A DNA stretch of 64,000 nucleotides from Psychrobacter fozii (GCF_003217155.1 NZ_QJSU01000005.1:186001-250000), one strand, 5' to 3'; counted from the stretch's first letter, positions 18,261 through 28,721 are shown. A program made the numbers and translations. The notes: generated from the sequence alone by a model not told the origin.

Positions 18261-19076
18261 CTAGCGCGGCATCGGGCGAATCGTTAAAATTTGCTCACTG
18301 CGACCAAACGGCCCTTGTACGTCATGCAACACAGCACTGGTCAGCCCTATTCCATCATCGCCATACTGTTGTACGGCTTCAATACCGAGCCAACGGCCTT
18401 GCGGTATACGATGCATATGAATTTGCAAATCAGTATTTGGGAACATCCATTCTAATTTTGACAACCCAAGACCAAGTCGTGGTACGACACCATTAGCGGT
18501 ATCAACCATACCTAGCAAGTGCACCATGTCATCGGTAGGTTCGCCTTCGATCATTTCCATATCATTGGTAATCCAAACCATCCCTTTACCAGAGCGACGA
18601 TCAGGTTCCGCAACTAGGCGTACGCTTTCGATAAAACCACCCGGCCAGCCTTTCATATCGTCCCAAACTGGCAAATTTTCAGGTTTATGTTTGGCTTTTT
18701 GGTCTTCAAGCCCTGCTATAGGACTGGTATCTTGCGTCATGAGTCGCCACGCTCGTGCAATAATAGCGTCGCGACCGCGACTGCTCATCACTGCCTCAAC
18801 TAGCTCAATGGTCTTGCCCGGACGAATACAACGCGTGGTAATGGTAAAATCATCAAGCGGTATTAATCCCAAGATATCGAGACTGATACGGGCAATACGA
18901 GTACCTGCTTGCGGTGCATAGCCTTTTAGTTCAGCAGTAAGCAAGCCTGTCGCTGGTGCCATGTGTTGCTCATGCTCATTCCAAGCACCTTGTGCATGCT
19001 TGGTTGGCTGATAATATGCCACGCTAACGCCATCATCCTGCTGTTCTCGTTTGATAAACTTATAATAAGCGGTCAT
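18261..19076 (-). CDS. Hotdog-fold acyl-CoA thioesterase family protein
   Basis: 271 residues, soluble. It reads as two hotdog domains of the TesB / 4HBT_3 kind: an N-terminal half with GAWNEHEQHMAPATGLLTAE and RISLDILGLIPLDDFTI, RPGKTIELVEAVMSSRGRDA, and a C-terminal half with PRLGLGLSKLEWMFPNTDLQ, DGIGLTSAVLHDVQGPFGRS. These are the core and catalytic-strand patterns of the family. Probable substrate is an acyl-CoA; chain length cannot be inferred. Ribosome site AGGA is well placed. It is followed on the same strand by a long 3' region with a terminator. Confidence 0.82.
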   Translation of the reverse strand: MTAYYKFIKREQQDDGVSVAYYQPTKHAQGAWNEHEQHMAPATGLLTAELKGYAPQAGTRIARISLDILGLIPLDDFTITTRCIRPGKTIELVEAVMSSRGRDAIIARAWRLMTQDTSPIAGLEDQKAKHKPENLPVWDDMKGWPGGFIESVRLVAEPDRRSGKGMVWITNDMEMIEGEPTDDMVHLLGMVDTANGVVPRLGLGLSKLEWMFPNTDLQIHMHRIPQGRWLGIEAVQQYGDDGIGLTSAVLHDVQGPFGRSEQILTIRPMPR

Positions 19077-19103
19077 AACTGTCCTATATTTTTTGTTTTT
19101 GTT

Positions 19104-19349
19104 TTATTGAGTAAGCTCTTGCTTTCTTAGCATGAGGATATTACGAGCTTTTCTTATGAAAAATAATAAAAAAATCATCAGCACGACGAGTGCTGCATAA
19201 AAAAATGTTTTTTCTGACATAAATTTCATCATGTTCATAAACAACACAAATGCTACTACCACAGTCACCAGCATATTAATTTTTAATTGCTTATTAACTT
19301 CAGCGAGAGTGGCAGTTGCTAGTACAAATTTATTGTTTTGCTTGTTCAT
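19104..19349 (-). CDS. Hypothetical two-helix membrane protein
   Basis: 81 residues: a short polar start, two adjacent hydrophobic segments (MLVTVVVAFVLFMNMMKFM and FFYAALVVLMIFLLFFI), then a basic C-terminal tail (RKARNILMLRKQEL). No recognised family. It lies 27 bases upstream of the thioesterase gene and may be its operon partner. Confidence 0.6.
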   Translation of the reverse strand: MNKQNNKFVLATATLAEVNKQLKINMLVTVVVAFVLFMNMMKFMSEKTFFYAALVVLMIFLLFFIRKARNILMLRKQELTQ

Positions 19350-19408
19350 TCTACTGTGCTCATAGTAGGTTATTTTAATCGTGAACTTTCATAGTAGCTG
19401 ATTTTACG

Positions 19409-20365
19409 CTACTTACCGACTTGGGTAATCGGAATACGTAGCGCTTTGGGCAAGCTAAATATCACGTTTTCTTCAATACCTGATAACTCGCTAGGCAGGT
19501 CGCCACCCCAGTCTTGGAGCTGTTGTAGTACTTCTTGAATCAATACTTCAGGCGCTGACGCACCAGCAGTCACACCTATACTCTGCACACCCTCTAACCA
19601 GCTTCTGTCCATTTCACTGGCATTATCTATCAAATAAGCGTGGCAGTTCATACGCTCTGCTAACTCACGCAGACGGTTAGAATTCGATGAGTTTGGTGAG
19701 CCAACGACCAAGACCACCTCACAGCGGCTGGCTAAGTCTTTTACCGCATCTTGGCGGTTTTGGGTGGCATAGCAGATATCGTCTTTACGTGGACCTTGAA
19801 TACTAGGGAACTTCTCACGTAACGCATCGATAACGCGTGCCGTGTCATCCATAGATAGGGTGGTTTGAGTGACAAATGCTAGACGCTCAGGATCCTGTAC
19901 AGTCAATGCCGCGACATCGCTTTCATCTTCAACCAAATGAATATGACCACCATGGCGACGGTTAAAGCGTCCCATCGTGCCTTCCACTTCAGGGTGCCCA
20001 GCGTGACCAATCAATACCGCATCCATCCCATCTTGTGCAAACTTAGCGACCTCAATGTGTACCTTGGTCACTAGCGGACACGTAGCATCAAATACCGTTA
20101 AATCACGACGTTCAGCCTCATCTTCCACCGCTTTTGACACGCCGTGAGCAGAGAAAATAACAATAGAGCCATCTGGAACTTCGTGAAGCTCTTCGACGAA
20201 TACCGCACCACGATTGGCCAAGTCAGAAACCACAAATTTGTTGTGTACCACCTCGTGGCGAACATAAATGGGTGGCTCAAAACGTGTCAATGCTTCGTTC
20301 ACAATCGCAATCGCGCGATCCACACCAGCACAAAATCCACGTGGATTGGCAAGATAAATTTGCAT
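19409..20365 (-). CDS. ispH: 4-hydroxy-3-methylbut-2-enyl diphosphate reductase IspH
   Basis: 318 residues from ATG 20365 ([19 protein letters not shown]). Final enzyme of the non-mevalonate isoprenoid pathway; it makes IPP and DMAPP using a [4Fe-4S] cluster. The three cluster cysteines lie in [17 protein letters not shown] and [11 protein letters not shown]. His motifs ([27 protein letters not shown]) bind the diphosphate. The open frame extends five residues upstream, but the family start is the chosen Met. It is divergent from gmk. Confidence 0.97.
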   Translation of the reverse strand: MQIYLANPRGFCAGVDRAIAIVNEALTRFEPPIYVRHEVVHNKFVVSDLANRGAVFVEELHEVPDGSIVIFSAHGVSKAVEDEAERRDLTVFDATCPLVTKVHIEVAKFAQDGMDAVLIGHAGHPEVEGTMGRFNRRHGGHIHLVEDESDVAALTVQDPERLAFVTQTTLSMDDTARVIDALREKFPSIQGPRKDDICYATQNRQDAVKDLASRCEVVLVVGSPNSSNSNRLRELAERMNCHAYLIDNASEMDRSWLEGVQSIGVTAGASAPEVLIQEVLQQLQDWGGDLPSELSGIEENVIFSLPKALRIPITQVGK

Positions 20366-20688
20366 AAGAAGGCCTATCATTAGATAATTTATAGTTAAAG
20401 CTTATTTTAAAAGCTTCAATTCAAATATTGGGATGAATTCATTCTGCTACTTTAGCATAATTTGCTTTTATTGCTCTTGAAAATAGCATGTACTAATAGC
20501 AATGAGTGATACAACTCACTGATATAACAGTAGCGTCTGGACAAGAATGGCTTTAATTAAAATAAAAGCCATAAAAGCAGTTTATAATGACTTACTTCAC
20601 ATAGCTTCTATCGCCTTGTATGATGACGATTTTTATTTTTACCAGTCTTTAATTGTTTATCAGAACACACTCCATTAGGACAAATTGT
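20366..20688. other. Divergent spacer ispH / gmk
   Basis: 323 AT-rich bases that must contain both promoters. No hairpin, repeat copy or small ORF stands out. Confidence 0.5.
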
Positions 20689-21315
20689 ATGACAGGTTCA
20701 TTATTTATTATTACCGCCGCCTCTGGTACTGGCAAAACTTCACTGGTTAAGCAGTTACTTGCCACCACCAACGACTTAACGGTCAGTGTGTCACACACAA
20801 CTCGCACACCGCGTCCTGGCGAGATTGATGGTCATCATTATCATTTTACCGACGTGGATAGTTTCTTGGCAGATATCAATGAAAATAAGTTTTTAGAACA
20901 CGCAGAAGTATTTGGTAACTATTATGGGACGTCAGAACAAAGCGTGCGTACGCAGTTAGAGGCAGGCGTTGATGTCATCTTAGAGATTGATTGGCAAGGC
21001 GCATTGCAAGTGAAAAAAATCTTTACTGACGCGACGATGGTTTTTATCTTGCCGCCCAGTCTCGCCACCTTACGTCAGCGCTTGTCGACTCGTGCACAAG
21101 ACAGCATAGAAGTTATCGAGCAACGTTTGGCAGGGTCAGTTAACGAGATGTCGCAGTATGTGAACGCCGACTTTGTTATCATTAATGACAACTTTGAAGT
21201 CGCCTTGACTGAGCTAAAGGCGATTATCGTGGCAGATAGACAGACTCTCGCTCGCCAGCAGCAGCGTTATCACCGCACGATTAGCAACTTGCTCAACAGC
21301 AACGTAGACGTATAA
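20689..21315 (+). CDS. gmk: Guanylate kinase
   Basis: 208 residues from ATG 20689, chosen for TTAGGA nearby and for [19 protein letters not shown], which puts the P-loop at its usual position. It converts GMP to GDP with ATP. Family motifs [16 protein letters not shown] (GMP binding) and [11 protein letters not shown] are present. It begins a row of nucleotide and stringent-response genes: gmk, rpoZ, spoT. Confidence 0.97.
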   Translation: MTGSLFIITAASGTGKTSLVKQLLATTNDLTVSVSHTTRTPRPGEIDGHHYHFTDVDSFLADINENKFLEHAEVFGNYYGTSEQSVRTQLEAGVDVILEIDWQGALQVKKIFTDATMVFILPPSLATLRQRLSTRAQDSIEVIEQRLAGSVNEMSQYVNADFVIINDNFEVALTELKAIIVADRQTLARQQQRYHRTISNLLNSNVDV

Positions 21316-21502
21316 ACCAAGCACCGATAACTGCCTAGTAGCGCATAAATTAAGTAGCGACAAACAGATACGCAAAAAGCAACTACGCGACTGGGCAAAA
21401 AATGCTATAATGTCTAGCTATTCCCCTTTTATATTTTTGATATTATTTTTATTGAGTAGCGGTAAAGTCCGAGACTAATAAAAACAACCGAGGTAGCTAT
21501 TT

Positions 21503-21763
21503 ATGGCACGAGTGACGATTGAAGATTGTTTGGATAATGTTGATAATCGCTTTGAACTAATTTTAGTAGCAAGTAAGCGCGCACGTCAATTGGCCAAAGG
21601 TCTCGCTGAGCCTATGGTTGATGTCGATAACGACAAGCCTACTGTATTGGCATTACGTGAAATTGCCGCTGGTAAAATCACTCGCGATATTCTGAATCAA
21701 CCAGAGCATAATTTTGCGACCAGCTCGCTAGATTTAGCACTGTCAGGCGATCACAGTTTTTAG
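21503..21763 (+). CDS. rpoZ: RNA polymerase omega subunit
   Basis: 86 residues, the usual length. [20 protein letters not shown], then ASKRARQL and [16 protein letters not shown] are diagnostic. It assists RNA polymerase assembly and forms part of ppGpp site 1. It lies between gmk and spoT as in E. coli, 187 bases after gmk, and is followed by a terminator. Confidence 0.97.
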   Translation: MARVTIEDCLDNVDNRFELILVASKRARQLAKGLAEPMVDVDNDKPTVLALREIAAGKITRDILNQPEHNFATSSLDLALSGDHSF

Positions 21764-21780
21764 TAAACTGATTGCTAAAA

Positions 21781-21805
21781 TAAGCATGTAGCTACTACAT
21801 GCTTA
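21781..21805 (+). terminator. Hairpin downstream of rpoZ
   Basis: TAAGCATGTAG CTA CTACATGCTTA, a perfect 11-bp stem 17 bases after the stop. There is no T-run, so it more likely protects the 3' end or forms a tandem with the next hairpin. Confidence 0.6.
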
Positions 21806-21811
21806 TAATAG

Positions 21812-21838
21812 AAACCACAGCTTATGCTGTGGTTTTTT
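21812..21838 (+). terminator. rpoZ intrinsic terminator
   Basis: AAACCACAGC TTAT GCTGTGGTTT stem followed by T residues. It separates rpoZ from spoT, so spoT needs its own promoter in the remaining 258 bases (21839-22096), where I see no clear one. Confidence 0.88.
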
Positions 21839-22096
21839 GATTATAAATTATAACGATAGCCACTGGACTGTTTTAACCCCTATTTATCCGTCAACACCTA
21901 CCATTGGGTTATAATTTTTAATTTTTTATAGCGCCGACTCGCTTAGCAGTTGACATTGAATGTGATTTGCGATTAATTAGAGGATGGGCTACCCATTTTT
22001 ATCTTTTTCTCAAGATTTTTATAGTATTCACTCAGTCACCATTTACCTCGACAGACAATCAGGCAAATAGGTAATGGAAAATAGGATCGTTACTTT

Positions 22097-24295
22097 ATGA
22101 GTCAAACCTTACCCAAACTCAGTCATCACCTAGTCGATGACGCTCAATATAATTTGCTGCGCTCAGTAGGTTATCTCACTGCCGCTGAACGCCGTGATAT
22201 TGTTGATGCCTGTGAGTTCGGTGATATTGCGCACATTAAAGACAAGCGCAAATCAGGGGAACCTTATATCACCCACCCGATTGCAGTCGCTGAGATACTG
22301 GCAGGTTTTCGATTGGACCGAGATACCGTTATTGCCGCCATTTTGCATGATACGGTCGAAGATACTGATGTGAGCTATGAGCAAGTTGAGCAGCGCTATG
22401 GCATCGTGGTGGCAAGATTGGTTGATGGTGTGACCAAACTAAAATCCTCCTCGCATAATAAGCAACAAAATAAAGCTGCTACCTTTCATAAGATTTTGAC
22501 CGCCACACTTGCTGATCCACGTGTGTTAATTATTAAGCTTGCCGACCGTTTACACAATATGTCTACGCTTGATGCGGTACGTCCTGAAAAGCAACGCACG
22601 ACGGCACAAGAAACCCTAGATTTTTATGTGCCATTTGCACGGCTCATGGGTCTCAATGATATTGCTGATTATATCGAGGTACTTTGTTATCGCAATCTTG
22701 ACTCTGACATGTATAACAAGATATCTGACAAGTTACTACAACATGGTCTTGGGCGTAACTTTCAAAGAGAAGCCATTCATCGCTATTTGAGTATCGTACT
22801 CAATAACTTGGATCTGAATGGACTGGTCACTGTCCTAGACAATCGAGTAGTGATATACCGACAATTTTTCCGAAACCGTGGCGAGATTAATGCGCTACTA
22901 CGTCATTATGCGTTTGAGATTATTCTCGATAATATCGAAGCCTGTGACAAACTCGCTTATTACCTGATTAAAAAATACCAAATTGACGATACCCATATCG
23001 CAGATAATATTCGTAGACCACTACCGGGCGGCAATCAATCGCTCACACTTATCTATGAGCGCGATAACGATGTGGTCAAAGTCACTATTTTGACCAAGCA
23101 AATGCAAAGTGCCGCCAGACTCGGGGTCATCGGTGCAGAACATGCCTCCGATGTCAGTCAATCGGTCATTCAAGCATCACTGCGCAATATGAAAGACTTG
23201 GTCGATGAAGACAATTTAAATGCACACAGTCCTGATTTTGCAGCAGCCGTCGCTACGATTAATGAGCTGATGGATTATCTACACTCCAGTAAAATCATCT
23301 GCTATAGCCCGAAAGGTCGTGCTTATGAGCTCCCACAAGGGGCAACGGCGCTAGACTTTGCTTATGCTGTCGGACCCATGGTAGGTAATGTGGCCGTTGG
23401 TGCCAATATCGAGGGCAAAGCTGCCAAACTTGGCACCGTGGTAAAAAATGGACAGCTGGTTGAAATTGAAGTCAACAGTCACTCAGAGCCGAAAGCAGAG
23501 TGGCTTGGGTTTGTGGTCACCAACAAAGCCCGTGAAGAGATTTTGCGTTGGTTTAAAGACTTATCCGCCGCAGACAAGCAGCATCATGGTCAGCAAGCAC
23601 TAGATAGAGCACTTAGAACCTACCAAAAAAGTCTGGATGACTTGACTGAAAGTGACTGGAAAAACCTCACTGAATGGCGTGGGCTGACAGAAAAAGACGC
23701 GCTGTTTGAACAGATAAGCTCTGGCACCCTACTACCGCAACTCGTAGTGACCCGCTTATTCAGCGATGAAGTTCATGATTTGCAAGCTCGAGAGCATAGC
23801 GATGACATGACTCAGCCACAACAGCTGATAGTAAATGCCTCTGGAGTTGAGCTCGATTTTGCCAACTGTTGTCATCCTATCTATGGCGATCCTATCGTTG
23901 GCCATTTATCGCGCCATGGTCTGGTAGTGCATCGACACAAATGCTTCTCTTTGGACGACATCCGTAAGGACAACCCTTATCAAGTAATTCAGCTACGTTG
24001 GCGCAATGATAAAGCGGTCAAACAAGGCGATCCAGATGAATACAATATTAAAAACACTGGCAAAATTCGCTTCCCTGCTTATTTGAAGCTCTCTGTTGCT
24101 CTCAGCGACGAACAAATCACTGAAGTCATTTATCATTTACGTCAATTAAACATGGGTATCGAAACTGTCGATGTCCGTAACAGTGATACCATCATCCATA
24201 TTATTGTACGTAGTCGCAATCATTTAGCACAAGGTATTCGAGAGCTGCGCTCATTACTTGGCTTTCCTAATATCATACGCCTATATCAACTATAA
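22097..24295 (+). CDS. spoT: SpoT-type (p)ppGpp hydrolase with degenerate synthetase domain
   Basis: 732 residues. The HD hydrolase domain is intact: YITHPIAVAE (His60), HDTVED (84-89) and KLADRLHNM (Asp150). The region that should be the synthetase (about 240-350) has lost its catalytic residues. The family YDLIAIR segment reads RHYAFEII (269-276), KDYIAxPKxNGYQS reads ADNIRRPLPGGNQS, and ExQIRT reads KVTILT. TGS (about 396-460), a helical region with a conserved-cysteine stretch (FANCCHPIYGDPIVGH) and a C-terminal ACT domain follow. I infer hydrolase-only function, with synthesis by a RelA elsewhere. This state has been reported for Acinetobacter SpoT. Confidence 0.92.
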   Translation: MSQTLPKLSHHLVDDAQYNLLRSVGYLTAAERRDIVDACEFGDIAHIKDKRKSGEPYITHPIAVAEILAGFRLDRDTVIAAILHDTVEDTDVSYEQVEQRYGIVVARLVDGVTKLKSSSHNKQQNKAATFHKILTATLADPRVLIIKLADRLHNMSTLDAVRPEKQRTTAQETLDFYVPFARLMGLNDIADYIEVLCYRNLDSDMYNKISDKLLQHGLGRNFQREAIHRYLSIVLNNLDLNGLVTVLDNRVVIYRQFFRNRGEINALLRHYAFEIILDNIEACDKLAYYLIKKYQIDDTHIADNIRRPLPGGNQSLTLIYERDNDVVKVTILTKQMQSAARLGVIGAEHASDVSQSVIQASLRNMKDLVDEDNLNAHSPDFAAAVATINELMDYLHSSKIICYSPKGRAYELPQGATALDFAYAVGPMVGNVAVGANIEGKAAKLGTVVKNGQLVEIEVNSHSEPKAEWLGFVVTNKAREEILRWFKDLSAADKQHHGQQALDRALRTYQKSLDDLTESDWKNLTEWRGLTEKDALFEQISSGTLLPQLVVTRLFSDEVHDLQAREHSDDMTQPQQLIVNASGVELDFANCCHPIYGDPIVGHLSRHGLVVHRHKCFSLDDIRKDNPYQVIQLRWRNDKAVKQGDPDEYNIKNTGKIRFPAYLKLSVALSDEQITEVIYHLRQLNMGIETVDVRNSDTIIHIIVRSRNHLAQGIRELRSLLGFPNIIRLYQL

Positions 24296-24658
24296 TATAG
24301 TCAATTGATATAAATCAGATACAGCATCAGGCTCGTTCAGCCTACTATTTATAGTACCTGCACTAGCCTTTGTTATTTATAAGACCTTTATTATTTATAA
24401 GCATAGCGTCTGAGTTGTTTTTACGTCGTATATAGGTCATCTTGAATAGGTTATCAGAGCGATGACTTATCGTTAAAACTTGATTAAGAAAGCGTTGAAT
24501 ACTTTCTTCAGCAATTTTAGAAAACTCTTAAATAATGATAAACTGTTTTACTTGATTTTTAGCACCTACAATTAAAGCCAATCGTCATTTATACTGAAAT
24601 CTACGAAATGACTATACGCCATTATCAACCAAACCAAAAAGCATAAAAAGGACATAAT
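24296..24658. other. Spacer spoT / ridA
   Basis: 363 AT-rich bases. It contains two near-identical words TTATTTATAAG 20 bases apart (near 24376-24400) but no stem with T-run, no repeat-family copy and no credible ORF. Confidence 0.5.
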
Positions 24659-25039
24659 ATGACTCGTCAAACTATCCAAACTGATAAAGCCCCTGCCGCT
24701 GTTGGTACTTACTCACAAGCCGTAAAAGTCGGCAACACTGTCTATATTTCAGGTCAGTTAGGTTTCGATCCTGATACGATGGAGTTAAGAGAAGGTTTTA
24801 AAGCGCAAGCAGAGCAAGTATTCGAAAACATCAAAGCCATCTGTGAAGCTGCTGGCGGCAGTTTGAATGACGTGGTTAAATTCAACGTGTCGTTAACTGA
24901 TTTGAGTGATTTTGCTGTTCTAAACGAAGTATTCGTTGCCAATTTAAGCGAACCATACCCTGCCCGTGCAGCAGTTCAAGTAGCAGCATTACCTAAAGGT
25001 GGCGTGGTTGAGATTGAGTCTATTCTATATATTGATTAA
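24659..25039 (+). CDS. ridA: RidA-family enamine/imine deaminase
   Basis: 126 residues, standard size. RidA hydrolyses reactive enamine and imine intermediates such as 2-aminoacrylate released by PLP enzymes. It shows AVGTYSQAVKVGNTVYISGQ, VVKFNVSLTDLSDF, then YPARAAVQVAALPKGGVVEI, whose Arg binds the substrate carboxylate. Strong ribosome site AAAAGGA. The position after spoT is shared with other Moraxellaceae to my knowledge. Confidence 0.96.
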   Translation: MTRQTIQTDKAPAAVGTYSQAVKVGNTVYISGQLGFDPDTMELREGFKAQAEQVFENIKAICEAAGGSLNDVVKFNVSLTDLSDFAVLNEVFVANLSEPYPARAAVQVAALPKGGVVEIESILYID

Positions 25040-25181
25040 TTTTGACAGTTACTAATTTTAATGGTGACTCTGCTTAAATAAAATATTGTATATTGAACCA
25101 ATATAAGCTTAGCATCATGCTAAGCTTATTAGTCTCTGTCTCTTTTTTTCACATCAATCTCATCAAATTGCGAAGCCTTTT

Positions 25182-27479
25182 ATGTTGGTACAAGTTGCTC
25201 TGCCCGTGCCCCTTTATCGGGTATTTGACTATAGCCTACCAGCAAATGCGCATGCTTTGCCAAATACAATTCCCCCATCTATACCGCCTATTGGTAGCCG
25301 CGCCGAAGTGTCTTTCGGTCGTCAGACTCTAATCGGTATCGTCGTGGCTCATATCTCCGAAGCCGATAGTAGCGTGCCACTCAATAAGCTCAAGCCTATC
25401 AATAAATGCTTGGATGCTGAGCCTATTTTAGATGACCGTATGCTGAAGCTCGCTTCTTGGCTATCGCGTTATTATCACTACCCCCTCGGCGACGTGTTAG
25501 CAGTCATCTTGCCAACCCTCGTTCGTCAGGGTAAGCCGTTAGATCTGCTGATTACCCATTGGCGAATTCTGCCCTATATCACTGACGATGACTTTCATAC
25601 CAATGCAAAAAAGCAGAAGCAACAATTTGATATGCTCAAGCTACATGGCGAGCGCGGCGCAAGTGAAGATGTGCTGTTATTAGAAGGTATGCAAAGAGCG
25701 TTCTTAAAAACGCTGGAAGAAAAAGGACTTATCGAGCGCTATATTGAGCCCAAACAAGCACCTGTGCCTGTTAAGCTCGCAAAGATGCCACTTGATCTCA
25801 ACGATGAGCAGAAGCTTGCTGTTGAAGCCATCGTCGCTGCACATGAATCTGGCTGCTATACAGGATTTTTGCTAAACGGTATCACCGGTAGCGGTAAGAC
25901 CGAAGTCTATCTACAAGCGATGCAGGCAGTATTAGAAGCCGGCAAGCAAGTCTTGATTTTGGTGCCCGAGATTGGATTGACGCCGCAGACTCGTGCACGA
26001 TTTGCTAGTCGATTTGCAGCACATATTGTCTTGCTACATTCAGGGATGAACAATACCCATCGTTTGCAGGGATGGCAAGACTGTCGCACCGGTCATGCAC
26101 AAATCATCATTGGTACACGCTCATCAGTACTGTATCCCTTTGCAAATTTGGGATTAATTGTCGTCGATGAAGCACATGATGGTTCCTACAAGCAACAAGA
26201 CACACTGCGTTATCATGCCGCTGACGTTGCATTATATCGCGGGCTACAAGCCAATATTCCAGTTGTGCTAGGTACTGCCACTCCTTCTCTTGAACATCTA
26301 AAATTGGTCGATGACGGCAAACTTGTAGAGTGTCAACTGCTCACTCGTCCTGGCAATGCCAAGCCTGCCACCATGCAACTCATCGATGCCCGCCTGCAAA
26401 GCACCCATCAGCAAGCACAAGACGATGGCGCTCGCTACGATACAGGTTTAACGGATGCATTAATTGGGGCAATACGAAAAACACTAGAAGCGGGCAATCA
26501 GGTATTGATATTCTTAAACCGTCGCGGCTATGCGCCTGTCTTATTATGCGAGGCTTGTGGTTGGCAGGCCGACTGTCCGCGCTGTGATGCTCATTTAACC
26601 GTTCATTATAATAGTCAGTCTCAACATAACACTTACGTCAGCAACTCTTATTTAAAATGTCACCATTGCGACTGGCAATCCTATATTCCTACTGTATGTC
26701 CTGATTGCGGTAGTCAAAATTTGGATGCGAAAGGCATGGGAACCACTAGGCTTAGCGAAAACCTACATGCTATTTTTGCCAATCCGCAAACCAGTAAAGA
26801 GCTATACCCCATTATTCAGATAGACCGTGATACCACAAGACGTAAAGACAGCTGGGAAAACATCTACCAACGTATCAACGAAGGCACTCCTGCCATATTA
26901 GTCGGCACACAAATGGTCGCAAAAGGTCATCACTTCCCTAATGTCACACTCGTCTGTTTGCCTAACGCTGATCGTGGCTTTTTATCAGCAGATTTTCGCT
27001 CACCTGAGCATACTGCACAGCTCATGATTCAAGTGGCTGGGCGCGCTGGACGCGGTGATAAATCTGGGCAAGTACTGATTCAAACACTGCAACCAGATAA
27101 TGAGCTATTATTGAAGCTGGTGAAGGATGGATATTTATCATTTGCGCGCGAACTACTACAAGAGCGTAAAATGATGGGACTGCCGCCTCATACTCATGCT
27201 GCATTGATACGCTGTGAAGGTAAGACACTTGCCGCCACCACTCAAGCGCTAAAAGATGCAATTAGTATTCTACCGAACGCACATAACCTTGCTGTGCTTG
27301 GTCCTATCGATGCACCGATGAGTAAAAAGAACAGTCGTTACCATGCGCAACTCCTGCTCTTAGCCAAAGATAGACGCCAATTACACCATGTACTTAATCA
27401 ATGGTGGGAGCCAGTACTGGCCTTGCCAAATGCAAAGTACCTTAAGCTTACCTTAGACATTGACCCAGTTGGTTGGTAA
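25182..27479 (+). CDS. priA: Primosomal replication restart helicase PriA
   Basis: 765 residues. PriA binds stalled forks and reloads DnaB. An N-terminal 3'-DNA-binding domain (VQVALPVPLYRVFDYSLP) is followed by a winged-helix region and the superfamily 2 helicase: Walker A GITGSGKTEVYL near 230, VDEAHD near 330, GTATPSLEHL. The zinc-binding insert has eight cysteines (CEACGWQADCPRC and CHHCDW...CPDCG). Then come LVGTQMVAKGHHFPNVTLV and QVAGRAGRGDKSGQVLIQT. Slightly longer than E. coli PriA (732). Confidence 0.97.
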   Translation: MLVQVALPVPLYRVFDYSLPANAHALPNTIPPSIPPIGSRAEVSFGRQTLIGIVVAHISEADSSVPLNKLKPINKCLDAEPILDDRMLKLASWLSRYYHYPLGDVLAVILPTLVRQGKPLDLLITHWRILPYITDDDFHTNAKKQKQQFDMLKLHGERGASEDVLLLEGMQRAFLKTLEEKGLIERYIEPKQAPVPVKLAKMPLDLNDEQKLAVEAIVAAHESGCYTGFLLNGITGSGKTEVYLQAMQAVLEAGKQVLILVPEIGLTPQTRARFASRFAAHIVLLHSGMNNTHRLQGWQDCRTGHAQIIIGTRSSVLYPFANLGLIVVDEAHDGSYKQQDTLRYHAADVALYRGLQANIPVVLGTATPSLEHLKLVDDGKLVECQLLTRPGNAKPATMQLIDARLQSTHQQAQDDGARYDTGLTDALIGAIRKTLEAGNQVLIFLNRRGYAPVLLCEACGWQADCPRCDAHLTVHYNSQSQHNTYVSNSYLKCHHCDWQSYIPTVCPDCGSQNLDAKGMGTTRLSENLHAIFANPQTSKELYPIIQIDRDTTRRKDSWENIYQRINEGTPAILVGTQMVAKGHHFPNVTLVCLPNADRGFLSADFRSPEHTAQLMIQVAGRAGRGDKSGQVLIQTLQPDNELLLKLVKDGYLSFARELLQERKMMGLPPHTHAALIRCEGKTLAATTQALKDAISILPNAHNLAVLGPIDAPMSKKNSRYHAQLLLLAKDRRQLHHVLNQWWEPVLALPNAKYLKLTLDIDPVGW

Positions 27480-27569
27480 CCTAAATACCCTAAATACCTA
27501 TCGCTTCGCTACACTATGTAAAGCAAACATTGATGATCGAATTCAATGTCAGAGAACTTGAGGGTTGTT

Positions 27570-28721
27570 ATGACTACAGAAGATTCAAAGGCTAATGCAA
27601 CCAATGATACGCATCAGAGTGCTGCTGATACGCACGAACATCAGCATAATGAACAAAACTCTCATGATCATGATTTACACTTAGAGCATTCAACTTCACC
27701 GCAAGATACCAAAGGCTATCAACGTACGTTACTATTTAGCTTCGTTATCATCACTGGCTACATGTTCGTTGAGGCCATTGGTGGCTGGCTCACTGGTAGT
27801 TTAGCGCTATTGTCTGATGCAGGCCATATGCTCAGCGACGCAGTCGCACTTGGCGCCACCTTGATGGCATTCAAAATTGGCGAAAGAGCAGCCACTCATC
27901 AAAAGACTTTTGGCTATAAACGCTTTGAGATATTGGTCGCGACCGTCAATGGCGCTACGCTCGTGATTATTGCATTAATGATTTTTTATGAAGCGATTAA
28001 ACGCTTTAACGCTCCTCCTGACATTGCTACTCAGGGTATGCTTATCATCGCGACTATCGGTATGCTTGTGAATATTTTGGTCGCATGGCTGATGCACCGA
28101 GGTAGCCATAATGGAGAGGCACATGGTCATAGTCATGAGGGACATGATACTAAAGCAATAAACAATATAGCTGATACGAAAGAACCCGTTAACCTCAATA
28201 TGCAAAGTGCTTACCTACATGTATTAAGTGATTTAATGGGATCAGTTGCTGCGATTGTTGCAGCACTATTGATGATGAGTTTTGGTTGGGTATGGGCAGA
28301 TGCGGCAGCGTCAATCATCGTTGCTATTCTGATTCTCTTTAGTGGTTACCGCGTTGTTCGTGACTCTGTACATATCTTGATGGAAGGTACGCCAACGGGG
28401 ATATCATTGATAACCGTTGAGCAAACATTGATTGCCCATCCACAGGTACAAAAAGTCCATGACCTGCATGTTTGGAGTATTACCAGTGGTCTCAATGCCT
28501 TATCTTGTCATGTTGTCGTCGATGGTGAGATGAATATTCACGAATCAAGCCTATTGATTGCCAATTTAGAACAACGCTTGCTCACGCTTGGCATACATCA
28601 CGCTACCATCCAAGTCGAAAGCTCATCGCACCCGCAGATTAAGTCACATAGCGATGCATTGGTCTGCGATATTTCCGAACAAGCAACTGATAGCAATAGT
28701 TACATCGGACATAACCATTGA
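27570..28721 (+). CDS. Cation diffusion facilitator, Zn/Cd/Co efflux (CzcD/ZitB type)
   Basis: 383 residues from ATG 27570, which has TTGAGGG eight bases upstream; the ATG at 27546 lacks a site. A His-rich cytoplasmic start (HEHQHNEQNSHDHDLHLEH) precedes six TM helices. Zn-site motifs are LLSDAGHMLSDAVAL in TM2 and YLHVLSDLMGSVAAI in TM5, with a second His-rich loop (HGHSHEGHD) between TM4 and TM5. The cytoplasmic C-terminal domain has KVHDLHVWSITSG. It exports divalent metal ions by proton antiport. No adjacent metal regulator is visible. Confidence 0.93.
   Translation: MTTEDSKANATNDTHQSAADTHEHQHNEQNSHDHDLHLEHSTSPQDTKGYQRTLLFSFVIITGYMFVEAIGGWLTGSLALLSDAGHMLSDAVALGATLMAFKIGERAATHQKTFGYKRFEILVATVNGATLVIIALMIFYEAIKRFNAPPDIATQGMLIIATIGMLVNILVAWLMHRGSHNGEAHGHSHEGHDTKAINNIADTKEPVNLNMQSAYLHVLSDLMGSVAAIVAALLMMSFGWVWADAAASIIVAILILFSGYRVVRDSVHILMEGTPTGISLITVEQTLIAHPQVQKVHDLHVWSITSGLNALSCHVVVDGEMNIHESSLLIANLEQRLLTLGIHHATIQVESSSHPQIKSHSDALVCDISEQATDSNSYIGHNH

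Noticed and set aside
22817..23150. Frameshift in spoT as the cause of the missing synthetase motifs
   Set aside because: The reading frame continues with normal protein-like sequence into TGS and ACT domains, and length is normal, so the loss is by substitution.
25093..25332. 79-residue plus-strand ORF at the start of priA
   Set aside because: It overlaps priA out of frame; priA has clear homology across the region.
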